DNA of 54,445 nucleotides from Astrothelium macrocarpum (Eukaryota; Ascomycota; Dothideomycetes; Trypetheliales; Trypetheliaceae), in assembly GCA_021030915.1 (NCBI GenBank), contig JAGEMR010000174.1, positions 1-54,445 of the forward strand. Direction: 5' to 3'. This document shows, in pieces, positions 10,228-20,311 of the stretch. How positions within the stretch are numbered: the first letter of the stretch is position 1; every line of letters begins with the position of its first letter. The position numbers and the translations under genes are program-made. The notes beneath the pieces were generated by a model. That model made no database searches, was not told the DNA's origin, and saw nothing but the letters and a program-made list of their open reading frames with translations.

Positions 10228-10942
10228 CTATTGCGCGGCGTGTGAGAACTCTGGGTCATCCTGCAATGGTCCGCTCGTAGCACTCATGCCTTCTGCATGC
10301 TCCTTCGGCTTGGGTTCAGGCGGCATGCTGCCTACAGCTTCCTGCTTCGCCTGTTCCTTTGCGGCAGAGCCGGCTTCCTCGGGTTTCGCCGGCTCCACTG
10401 CTGTGCTCTCTTCTGGTTGTTGTTTGGAGTTGTCGCCTTCAGTGGCGGTGGCGGGGGCTGAAGATATGTATTAGATTCCATATTTGTAGACGTCGGAATG
10501 GCAGCTGCTATATTCATCTGCGTACCTATTACGTCTGCGCTGGTCGAAGCATCCTTTCCAGCATTGCCTTGATCTTTGTTGTCTGCTGTACCGTCGTCTG
10601 TCCCTGAAGCGGCGGGCTGGTCTTCTACGGCCTTGCTTATCTCTGGGAGTTTGGGTGGTTCAGATTGGGCTATGCTTTGCTGCGGTGTTTCAACCTTTGA
10701 TGATTCTCCGGTAGACTTGGAGGTGTCCGATTCCTTTGACTTTCTGTTCTTGCCGAAGAGACCTTTGATGCCCTTCTTGAGCCGGTCGACTGTGTCGGGC
10801 GCTGTGACGACGAGAAGTAACATTAGTCATGAGAGGTCCCGATTCGCAAGCGCAGTACGAACGATAGCAGAGCGAATGCTGCGTGTCTCTGAAAGACTGA
10901 AGGTTTTGGATCGAAAGCTATGTACTTACGAACTCCAGGCAT
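10228..10942 (-). CDS. Small disordered fungal protein of unknown function (MPGV...)
   Basis: The model has a 13-nt first exon (10942-10930, MPGV), intron 10802-10929 (GTAAGT...CAG), exon 10801-10526, intron 10458-10525 (GTACGC...CTAATAC...CAG) and exon 10457-10228. It encodes 172 aa ending ...FSHAAQ. A short basic N-terminal stretch (DTVDRLKKGIKGLFGKNRK) could form an amphipathic helix. The rest is acidic and rich in S, E, Q, P and A, and is predicted to be disordered. I recognise no domain. Ignoring the second intron gives a shorter frame ending at 10332, whose tail (QKRAQQWSRRNPRKP...) looks less natural. The intron is supported by a consensus branch site and acceptor. Confidence 0.75.
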
Positions 10943-11819
10943 GATTCAGTCAATGCGTATGGCACTTGAGATGTCTTTGATTAAAAATGCGACCGAAACT
11001 GAACGGAAAATGAAGGAGCGACGGAATAGACAAATTGATGGAGCTCTAGAGAGGGGTCATGCTGGAACCAGAGCAAAGTCTGGAAATTGTTGGCTCATAT
11101 ACAAGGTAGCTGTGAAAAGGCGGAGGCATGGTCAGCTGCAAGCTCTTCCTACTCGGAGCCATCATGATCTGAGACGGCGCCGCGAAATGACGCGGGCATT
11201 GCTAACTAGTTGGCGACCCTGCCAAAGCCTGTCAGAAAGCGAAATTATGGCCGAGCTCGGGAAAGGTGGGTTTAGGTAGGATGCTATTAATGGAGTGTGG
11301 CATTGCTGAGGGTACGTGGTGATTGTGTATATCCAAAAGAGTAAGGCCAGCTTTGGGAATTATGCGAATCATCCTCTTCATATCGACTTCATTGGCGCCC
11401 GACTTGTCTTCTGATTGGCGTATTGTTAGGTGTTTCAGATCGGCTAGTTATCGACGACCCGGCGCGCTTCCGACGACGAAAGGGGGAGGCTGAGCGTGCA
11501 TTCCGGTGCGACAGCAACCTGGCTGTTTTACATACAATAAAATGCTCTATCTAGATCTCTACTGAAGATCATCTCACCGCGTCGTCACTGGAAGTCGTTC
11601 CAATGCAGCACTACTCTTGACCGCGACAGTACAGCCTCTCTTCGTGTAACCCGACCGTCTTACACTTTCCCCTTCTTGTCTAATATATTGCCAACTATTT
11701 CTTCAAGGTTGTATAGCTGGAGTGCATTCGATGATTCTATCGCTTGCTACCCGCTCTTTACCCGCTTGCTAATATGCAGTTGTGCGGCAAGGGCAGCTTC
11801 AGGCATACGAGCTGAAAAC
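10943..11819. other. Intergenic, no gene recognised
   Basis: This is the promoter of the MPGV gene and the 3' flank of the PTPA gene. A 119-codon open frame at 10920-11279 overlaps the MPGV start region on the other strand and has no recognisable product. Confidence 0.55.
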
Positions 11820-13383
11820 TCACTTATCCGCCCATGGTGCCCTTGTCGGTGCCATTGCATTTCTTTGGTCCTGCTCTTCAGCCTTGTGTGCTCGTGGTGC
11901 TGTTACCCCTGTCGAAGCCATTATATTGTTCGACGGAGATGGTGCTATCCTCGATGCTCTACTTATAGGTTGCTCCACATTTCTAAATGGGGTGACCTGC
12001 GCAGGAAAGCGAGTGCTGGATGCTGAAGACACTCCTCCTAATGATGCCCACGGTGCTTTGGTAGCGCCCAACACGTCGGGACTTGCCACTTGGTTTGTGC
12101 TGCTGCTGCTGCTTTCTCCTTTTTGTAAGGGTTGGTTGGAAGTGTGCACCGAGTGCTTTGCAGGACTGGCAGAAGGGTCATGCTCCCATCGAAACAGCGA
12201 TCCAAAAGGAAAGTGTTGCACGACTGGGAATTTTGACAATACTTCCGCGTTATACATTTTTATCATACCCTGGCAAAAGGTAATCAGCTACAAAATTATA
12301 TTTTTGGTCCAAGTCAATGCCTTTCACCTTGTTGATTTTTGCCCATCCAGCTCGAACTCCGGAAATGTCGAACAACATGGGACTATGCTCCCAGAACGGT
12401 CCCTTCTTGACATCATAGATGAAACCAACGGCAGAGAAGTACATGTTGCGCTTTCTCTCTCTTTCGACGACAGTAGCTTTGGCAATGTCTGATGGATCCG
12501 GAGCATCTGGCCGGGAACCTTCTTGCGGAAGGGTTGATACATCAGTGATAGCGGGAGAATATTGAGCTGAGCCAAAGATGTATGGAGCAAAGGAATGGTC
12601 ATCAAGGCCCCAGACGCCATGTGTGCCAGCGGGCTCCAACGTATACGTTAATATCAAGCGTCGAACGAGGTTCAGATACCTGGAAGAGTCTATGAATCAA
12701 CGCATCTTGGTTTCATGAGAAAGGAAGGCATACGGTTCAAAGACGCCTAAAATGATGCTTCGTTCTTCGATACCCGTGTCTGCTTTTGCAAATCCGCCAA
12801 GCTTCCAGATACATGCTAAGAAGGCAATGAAACTCAACTCATGACCAGTGCCGTAGTCTAGTCGTTGGGCGCTACCAAAGCTGCCCAGCAAATATGCCTG
12901 AAGCTCATCCTTTGCCGTCGCATCTTTACTGTCTTTGACGGCATAGTTTAAAACACCTACTGAAATGTGTTGATCGAGAAGATCATGAATCCGCTCGTCG
13001 ACAAGATTATACCACTTTCTAAAGCTGATATTGCCAAATCTTCGAGGACCAGTATCAGGCGGGGCTTCGTCAATGAAAGTGGTGAGCTTGTCTAATAGGC
13101 TTCTCAATTGTCTGATTGTAGACGAGAACGCGGATCCTCCAGCTTCAAGATCCCATGAATGTATGGTATTCGAAGATGGATCCTTTCGAGGAAACATAGA
13201 GGCATTCAGTTGAAGCAGGAATGTCATCAAATCCGTGTATGCTTTAGACGTAAGGAAGAAGGAAACGTCCTCGCCGTCATGAATTCGCTTTGTAGGCTTG
13301 ATGAAGGTACGAGCTTCTTGTCCGGAGAGCACCTGAAGACCTTGCGACATGCTACAATTTTCTTTACTGGCTTCTGGATCCAT
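11820..13383 (-). CDS. Serine/threonine phosphatase 2A activator (PTPA, Rrd1-type)
   Basis: The exons are 13383-12734, 12679-12328 and 12269-11820, with introns 12680-12733 (GTATGC) and 12270-12327 (GTGAAA...CCAG). The product is 483 aa. Family hallmarks are present: FGNISFRKWY, LDYGTGHELSF, GVWGLDDHSFAPYIFG, and after the second junction MIKMYNAEVLSKFPVVQHFPFGS. PTPA is a peptidyl-prolyl isomerase-like, ATP-dependent activator of PP2A catalytic subunits in cytosol and nucleus. The last roughly 125 residues after FGSLFRWE are Ser/Pro-rich and disordered, as is usual for the longer fungal Rrd1-type proteins. I start at MDPEASKENC; no in-frame ATG is visible further up. The promoter is shared with the divergent AT-hook gene. 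Confidence 0.95.
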
Positions 13384-13630
13384 GCCGGATATTCGCACGC
13401 ACCAAGGCGGAAGACGTTCCCTTGATGGTTGAAATATGCGCTAATTAATTTCCCACGTGATATCGCGTTTTGTGCAGTGCTGTTTTTGCGGGAAGCAGGC
13501 CGTCTGAGTGGCTGGGTATCTGCAGTCTCCTCTCATCTCCTTTGCAAGTCTCTATGGATTACTCTCCAGACACTAAACTTTGATGTAGCTGATCCGGCTT
13601 TCGTCTTGATATATGTCGAAGTTTGAGGCT
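13384..13630. promoter_or_regulatory. Bidirectional promoter between PTPA and the AT-hook gene
   Basis: Only 247 bp separate the two divergent start codons (13383 on -, 13631 on +), so both promoters and 5' UTRs must lie here. No TATA box or specific operator is obvious. Confidence 0.6.
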
Positions 13631-16237
13631 ATGGCACGACGCAATTATCGTGCCGAGGCAAAGCGGTCTCGTCAGGCGCCCGGCCAGGAGTCAGATAGTG
13701 AAGATGGGGAATGGTCGTCTGAACGAAGTATGCGCCAAAGTAAGTGGACTATTCACTAGACTAAGTGTTGCTGCCCTTTTCAGGCAGGGAAAGCTTCGTG
13801 TGCTGCTCTAAGAGGCAGGATCGAACTCTAAAACAGCTAGACTAACCAAGTTTTAGTGGCTCGAGATACGATCTCGCAACGGCAGGTCGATGAGCAAATC
13901 AATGACGACCAGCGACGGCACGCTGGCACTCGATTTCCAGCAAATGCAACGAATGCGGAGTTGGCCGATCTATTAAATTCCGGCAGAGGGAAGCGTGGGC
14001 CAAAAGGTCCAAAATCCATTCTAAAAAGCAGAGGCGAAAAAAATAGGACGTCAAAAGAGATAATGGGTGCACAAAGACGCTTACCACCTCGTGCAAAGAC
14101 AGCTTTGCGTAGGGACAATTCTTTGAGGCAGGGTGAAGAAGATCAATCACGCGTGAATTATGATTCTGATGGGATTTATGGGGCTAGTCTCCCGCCTACA
14201 CAGCATAAGTCCGCCCAAAATGCTTCCGATTCATTTTCACCACGGAAGGTAGGCAGGACTGGTGGTAATTCGGGTCGTCAACGATCCAGGAATATTGAGA
14301 GATATGAGAAAAGTCCAAAAAGGATCCAGCCTGAACGTGCTGCTAGAAAGCCGGCGTCATCATCAAATACGCCGGAGAATTCAATCGGAACTGAGAGAAT
14401 GTTGGCCTTGGGGAAACGGACTCGAGAGCAATCCAGCACTACCATTGATAATAGCAGTCAGGATCCGCCACGGAAACGTAGAAGGGGTCGTCCATCGAAA
14501 GCTGACTCTCAAGTCAATCGTAAGAAACAAAAAAACGCTGGGGGCAAAGCGGACAATGCGGTTGAAGAATCTGATAATGTTGTGTCTCTTGGTTCACAAA
14601 ATGACTCATCACATCGACCTCGGCGTGGTCAAACGCAACAAAAAGGCAACCAAAAGTCAAAAAATGGCACGGAGCCAAACAACGTAAACCGAGCAGGAAC
14701 TCACGAGCCTGCGCAGGCTGACGGGGACATGGAAGCATCCAATGAAGCAGAGACGACTGGGTCCCAATCAGATGAAGACCAGTCAACATCGAATGGCAAT
14801 GGCCGGGCCAGTAGCTACGGGAGCCAGGAGGCTACAAGGTCTAACGACACCAACACCTCAGAGGAGAATGAGGACGATGATGACATTGATAGATTGAGAG
14901 AAGAGGAAGATCTTAATACTATAGGTGATAACAGGCTATTCGGTCAAGTGCCTCAACTCAGAAGGATGCTGGAGTATTTGGGGAAGATTGGCGAGACAAA
15001 GCAGAAGCGCCATGCTAAGCTCTCTGGACTGAAGCAGGGCCAAGTCAAAGATTTATGTCTACGATGCGAGGAGACTGAAGCTTTTATCGGGAACCTCAAC
15101 AGCGACATCACCAGCCAAGACGAGAACATTGACAACCAAACCGACAATCCCAGCGAAGACATCAGTCTCGACATCAGCGCCCTTTCCAACAAAGTCAGCG
15201 ACCTCGCCAACCTCGCCGACGCCTTCGAAATCCCCTCCTCCACAGATCCCACCAACCCCTCGATCCTCATCCATGGCACCCTCCGCCACAGCTTCCCAGC
15301 CATGACCCGCGTGCTCCTCGCTCTCCTCGCCCTCTACGACCACTCCTTCTCCCACCTCCACACCGACCTCTGGCGCAACACCCGCCAATTCACCGTCCTC
15401 ACCGCCATCACCGAGCACATGCGCGCCACCACCGCCCTCATCGCCTCCGCCCGGTCCGAACGCCCCAAACATCCCACCAAAGACTACGACGGCGCGCACC
15501 TCATCAAACCCGCAGCGTCCGCGCACAACCGCCTCAAAGACATCCAGCACGCCTTCACCCGCGAACACAACTCCCAAGCCGCCCGCCGCGCCGACGCGCT
15601 CGCCCGCAGCCAACGCGCCACCGCAACCGCGGCCTCCCAAGCGGATCTGCACGCGCGATTGCGGCGCGAGCGCGACGTGGAAAGGGTGGCGGAGGTGTGG
15701 CGCACGCTGCGGACGACGCGCGCGCTGGTGGAGCCGGTGGTGCGGGAGAAGGCGCGACTGGCGCACGGGGTCTTGGCCGACGCGGAGTCGGAGGAGGAGG
15801 AAGATGGCGTGGTGTACGACGAGCACGGGGAGCGCGGGCAGCGGGTGTCGGTGTTTGGGGCGCGGCGGCGGGGGGCGAGTGCGCCGCGGCGGCGGCCCGG
15901 GGGCGGTGGTGGTGGGGCGTGGACGGAGGCGCAGAGCGTGGCGTTGGTGGATGCGTTGGAGGAGTTCTTTGAGCGGGCTGCGGCGGTGGGGGGGGATTGG
16001 GGGAGGTTGATGATGGGGTTTGTCGGGCCGCGCGAGACGTTCCCGTTTCAGCATGTGTTTCGCCGGTGCTGTGGGTGGGGTGGGGTGTTGAGGGGAAAGG
16101 ACGCGCGGGAGATTGTGGGGAAGGCGGGGGAGTATCGGGAGTTTGTGTTGAGAGAGGCGGAGGAGACGGGGGAGTGGGGGGAAGGGGAGGAGTGGGTCGA
16201 GGAGATTCCGGTGGTGGAGTGGTGGAGGGGGTTGTGA
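13631..16237 (+). CDS. Large nuclear protein with AT-hook and SANT/Myb-like C-terminus
   Basis: Exon 1 is 13631-13739 (MARRNYRAEAKRSRQ...), intron 13740-13856 (GTAAGT...CTAAC...TAG), exon 2 13857-16237; 829 aa. Residues 37-360 are basic/acidic low complexity. An AT-hook (RKRRRGRPSK, about residue 240) suggests binding to AT-rich DNA. A central folded part follows (QLRRMLEYLGKIGETKQKRH... and a helical stretch up to about residue 620). The C-terminal 110 residues contain WTEAQSVALVDALEEFFE...DWGRLM and a later LRGKDAREIVGKA, spaced like a SANT/Myb-related domain (inference). Specific function is unknown. From about 15150 the gene is strikingly GC-rich and its strand skew changes. The first intron has a second usable acceptor (near 13784), so minor isoforms are possible. 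Confidence 0.85.
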
Positions 16238-16913
16238 TGGGTAGGATCGGTGGACGAGTGGGGATATTTCTGCTGTTTAGGGTGTGGAATTATGATAATG
16301 TCGGGATGCTTATGACTGGATGACGGATTGCTTTTGGTGTCATGGGAAAAAGAATACGATCTGTGTAGATTGCTGAATAAGCGTGCACGTCAGAATGTTT
16401 TCATGGAGAGCGACATGGGTATCCACAGAAGATCTTGTGCACACTGTGCGACAAAGTTCTATGACTTGCATTGCAGAAAATCAACTAGCAATCCGACCCT
16501 CCCGCTATATATTCGACTTCGCATGTATGAAGCTCGACGGAAGTATTGTCATATTCCCCGCCGTAACGGGAAATGAAAGTAGTGGCGTTCTCGCCATCTA
16601 CTGCTCAAAGGGAGCGTGAATACATTTCCGTATCACCCTCCCAGCCATGTGATACAAAAGAGAAAAAGGAAGGGAGCAATATGCACAAGAATCGACCTCG
16701 TCGTATATTTTGAATTTTTGTTTTTGCTCCATATGAATCTCCGCTACCTTCGCGTCCAGCAAAGAGCCAAAGAAACATTTTCGCATAGATAGACCGGGGC
16801 CCCGAGGAAACAAAGGAGAAAGGGGTCATGCAATGTCGTGACAATGAAATAAAAAGAAAAAGAAAAAGTAGAATAAGTGAAAGAAGCCAGCCCTAATGGC
16901 CGATTCACGCTGG
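16238..16913. other. Convergent intergenic region
   Basis: The 3' ends of the AT-hook gene (+) and the copper-fist gene (-) converge here. An A-rich AAAAAGAAAAAGAAAAAG run at about 16851-16868 probably belongs to a 3' UTR. No further gene was seen. Confidence 0.6.
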
Positions 16914-18750
16914 TCAACTGAGCCAGGAAGGGTTGGAGACTTCACCAAGGTTGGTGGAGGAGTTGTTCCAGGATGGGAGACCGTGTGGTTGGGTATATGA
17001 ATTTTGGGCGCTGGAAGTGGTTGAAGGAACTATAGCGGTATTGTTGAAGTTATTGCTGTCAAAGCCACTGCCGGATATGGCATTTTCTACAGGCATGCTG
17101 GTGGAGCTGTCGATGTTGTTGTCCATACCAAGGCCGTTTGTATTACCACCAAATATTTCGGAATTGTTGATTTCATAGTCCAATCCAAGATCCTTGAGCC
17201 ACTCTGCTGTATTGGAGTTGAGGTTACTGTTGCCAGTCAAAGGTGCCTGAGTGACTTGGGTGCTGGTAAGAGGATAGTTGGAAGAACTTCTTGGCTGGCT
17301 AGTAATACTGTTATATGTCAAAGGTGTATGATGTAAGGATGCAGGACGTCCGTTTTCAACACTAATGTTCACTTGGTTACTGAAGCCGTCCTTTTGTTGA
17401 TCTGGAATCGTGCTAACACCGGTGACTGATGAACTCTGTTGTCCAGGAAAGCTTGGCATGCTCCAGCGATTATTCACTGGTTCATTGGATTGAAGATTTT
17501 CCGTCAGATTGATATTTTCCCAAGGACTAAAATCCGCAGCCGTGATTGGCTGGGAACCAGCGCTGGGCGGGCCACTCAGCTGCTGGGTCAGAACGGTATC
17601 GTCAAAACTGAATGGATCTTCGATTTCAGATTGAGGGCCAGAGGAAGACGCGTGGGTCAGAGCGGGTTGTGGTGGCACACCGCCATTCGGATTGGCCCAG
17701 GAAAGCGGATCGGATTCCGATCGGTTACGATTGCCAATTGGCAGATCATTACCAGTCCAGGACCACATTTCGGGACCCAAACTTGTAGCGGATAAGAGAC
17801 CAGCATCGCTGTCTTGACAGGAGAAGCTAGTATCAATCCAAGACGGTGTTGGCTCCCCGGTCACAGCACCGTTTAGATAGGGAATGTCCAGTGAAGCTGT
17901 AGTGGGTTGCGACATTGGTCCTTGGCCATCAGATGGAGGTGTATTGACAAAGGGTCGGATGAGTGGTGAGGTTTGTTCAGACTTGCTCATTCTACGCTCC
18001 GTCTTGTTACCTTCCAGCACATAAGGTGTTTGTGAGGCAGATGCATCCCTATCAAAAGTATCCAGAGTAGGCAGGCTCTCGGTTGAGCGGTGGGCAGAAG
18101 GTTTGAAAGGTGTAGCAGGAGGGTGGAAATTCGGGATACGGTATGGGACACCACATTCATGGGCGGCGTGATTATTCCTGTGCACGGGTTTGTGGTGTCC
18201 ATTGGCAAAGACAGTCATGTGGTGAGGTTCAGAGGACTGGGACTGGAAGAGGCGAGGTCGACGAGACGAGGCGGGCGGTGGCATGAAATGTCCTGGCTGA
18301 GCGTCGGTAGCATCGTTCTTGAGGGCGCAGACACATCTGCCTGTATCGTGGCATTGGCAATTGTCTAGATCCAGATGCTGGGTGTCAGGGTTGTTGTCCT
18401 GTGTATTGCCGGGAGGGGACTGGCTTTTTGGTGGTGGAATGCCCTTTTTCATGTGACAACATTTCTCCTTTGCAGCATGTTGTTTTTCTCCGCAATCGCA
18501 CTTGACATGAGCGGAGCGTTCCTTGCGTAGCACTCGACAGTGATGGCATTGCGAGACAGGACGGCCCTTTTTGGCAATGTGCTTGAGTTCCCGATCTGCC
18601 CAGCAGCGGCGTTAGCAAAATGGTTCAGGTCATGGACTCTCAGCGACAGTGGCAGCGAGATGGCATACCAATGTGAGTGCAATTGCTCACACGATGCCCT
18701 CTGATACAGGGATCGCAAGCCCATTTCTCGCCGTCTGCATCAAGCACCAT
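16914..18750 (-). CDS. Copper-fist transcription factor (Mac1/Cuf1/Ace1 family)
   Basis: Exon 1 is 18750-18669, intron 18596-18668 (GTATGC...GCTAAC...CAG), exon 2 18595-16914; 587 aa. Residues 1-48 form a copper fist: C12-x2-C15-x8-C24-x-H26 zinc ligands, the KGRP minor-groove motif, then a Cys-rich stretch (CHHC, CDCG) forming the copper-cluster half. The junction falls inside the domain and rebuilds CTHIDRELKHIAKKGRPVSQC. A second Cys cluster (NCQCHDTGRCVC) follows at about residues 105-116, like the copper-sensing Cys repeats of Mac1/Cuf1-type activators. The remaining 470 residues are Ser/Thr/Asn-rich and probably activating. The family senses Cu(I) and controls copper uptake or detoxification. 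Whether this one is a low-copper activator or a high-copper activator cannot be decided. TTTGCTC lies 59 bp upstream of the ATG. Confidence 0.95.
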
Positions 18751-18808
18751 ACCTGGGACAGGTGGAGTGGATAGTCGGTCGCGATCGACAGCGGTGAAGG
18801 GTGGACGG

Positions 18809-18815
18809 GAGCAAA
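18809..18815 (-). promoter_or_regulatory. Possible copper-response element (TTTGCTC)
   Basis: On the coding strand of the copper-fist gene, TTTTTGCTCC occurs 59 bp before the start codon. TTTGCTC(A) is the known binding site of yeast Mac1. A seven-base match occurs often by chance, so autoregulation is only a suggestion. Confidence 0.3.
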
Positions 18816-19669
18816 AAGTCAAGGAGGGCCGGCAAGTGGCGATGGAGAGACTGATAAGACACTACAAGAATGCGGCACAGGCCTGGCTTCGATCACAATA
18901 GGTGTGATATGAGTTTCAGAAAGCTCAGATGCAAAGTCGCAGGGGGGATAGGATGGTGCAGCAAAGAATCCGTCAACGCCGTGGTAAAATGGGTTCAACG
19001 CCGAAAAGGGAACAGGGTGCAGGCAGAAGAAGAAGCAGAAGGGAGAGGAGGCCTTAGCACAGCACCAAGAAGGTGCTGGCCGTCGAACGGGCCGGCTGCG
19101 GAATGGGAGACGACAAAATGGATGGTGAGGGCCAAGAGTCGCAGTGGAGGCTGTGAGAGAAAGGGAAAGCAGGATGGATGGTGGGAGGGGGAGGGTTAGT
19201 TTGAGCAGTGTGGCAGCGTTCGGCACGCACCTGATCGAGTCTAGGTCGAGACGTAGACGGTGCAAGAAGCTCCCTCAAAACTCCCGATAATTCTTCGTTG
19301 CCAGTTCGAGGCAAGCGGACTCTCAATTGGCTGCACTGCTAAGCAAGTCTTGCCTGCCGAGTCGCCGTTCTGTGGTGAGGGAACCGGGCAAGAACCAAGG
19401 AAAGCCAGAACGCAGCCAGGGTCCCGTCATCGAAGACACGACCAGCCTGAGGTTTGCGACTCTCTTCGTGTCATTGCCAGTATAAGCTTGCGAACAGTAC
19501 CTGAGGGCAACAGCGAGCTGTGACAGTTGCCCATCGCCAGATCCAATCGTCGTAGCCCATACCCTCGCAGATTGAACACCTGCCGCTGTCCGTCATCGCC
19601 CGCCGCCGTGAATCTCAGCCTATGCTATCGCGCCCGCTCGACCGGCCATCGACGACCCCTATCGCTATT

Positions 19670-19699
19670 TCTCTCTCTCTCTCTCTCTGTCTCTATCTT
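19670..19699. repeat. CT microsatellite / pyrimidine tract
   Basis: About nine CT units are followed by GTCTCTATCTTTC. Such tracts are common in fungal core promoters; here the run lies about 0.9 kb upstream of the copper-fist start codon. Confidence 0.8.
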
Positions 19700-20311
19700 T
19701 CTCGAGATCTGCCCCGGGGTGTCTGGTGGGAGATGTGCTTGTTTTGAGGGAACCTTCCGACCGGGTGGCAGCCAGGCTTGCACGCTCCACAACAGCAACA
19801 GCGTGAACACAAAGTTTGCCTCGGATCTCGAATTCGGGCGACTTTCTTACTCGTGTTAGCTAGGCCTACGTGATTATTGATAATGTTTGGCCAGGCGCTC
19901 GTCTCAGCTAACTGAAGTTTGATGCAATTGTTGCTTGCGATTCTCTGACCTGTGCTTGGGCGCTGTGATATCATACTCTATATACAATCTCCAATCTGTA
20001 CGTTCAGCTGCGCCGTCATCTTGAATGCGAAACCCTAGCTTGACTCAATCTGTGCACCAAATCGTGATGCACCTCTTTTCGCTCAATAGCGTCCCTCCTA
20101 TTGCTCTATAAACGCCATGCCAAAGACCATGAACCACTAATTTCCCATGGTATATCCCGAAACCATCCTTCGCACCTTGACACTCAAATTCAATTATAAG
20201 ACAAACGCCGCCATGCATGCTGCTGTAGTACGAAGACGTAGTGAAATGGCAAATAGAATTAAAAAAAAGTGACAAACGGGGGCCAAAAGCAATGAGTTAC
20301 AGCTTGTTGCT

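Larger units (their letters stand above)
18751..20311. other. Intergenic upstream of the copper-fist gene
   Basis: This 1.56-kb gap holds the copper-fist promoter and a probable long 5' UTR, then the 3' flank of ATG13. A CT dinucleotide run (19670-19688, part of a pyrimidine tract to about 19699) is the only clear structure. CCAG just before the ATG (about 18754) could be the acceptor of a 5' UTR intron. Confidence 0.55.

Noticed and set aside
9862..10280. Overlapping short frames on both strands
   Set aside because: There is no motif and no splice context, and they overlap each other and the MPGV gene's 3' end.
15059..16054. Open frame of 331 codons on the minus strand
   Set aside because: It is antisense to the AT-hook gene and exists because the GC-rich tract has few stop codons. 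Its composition is Pro/Arg, then Gly/Val/Glu with no motif.
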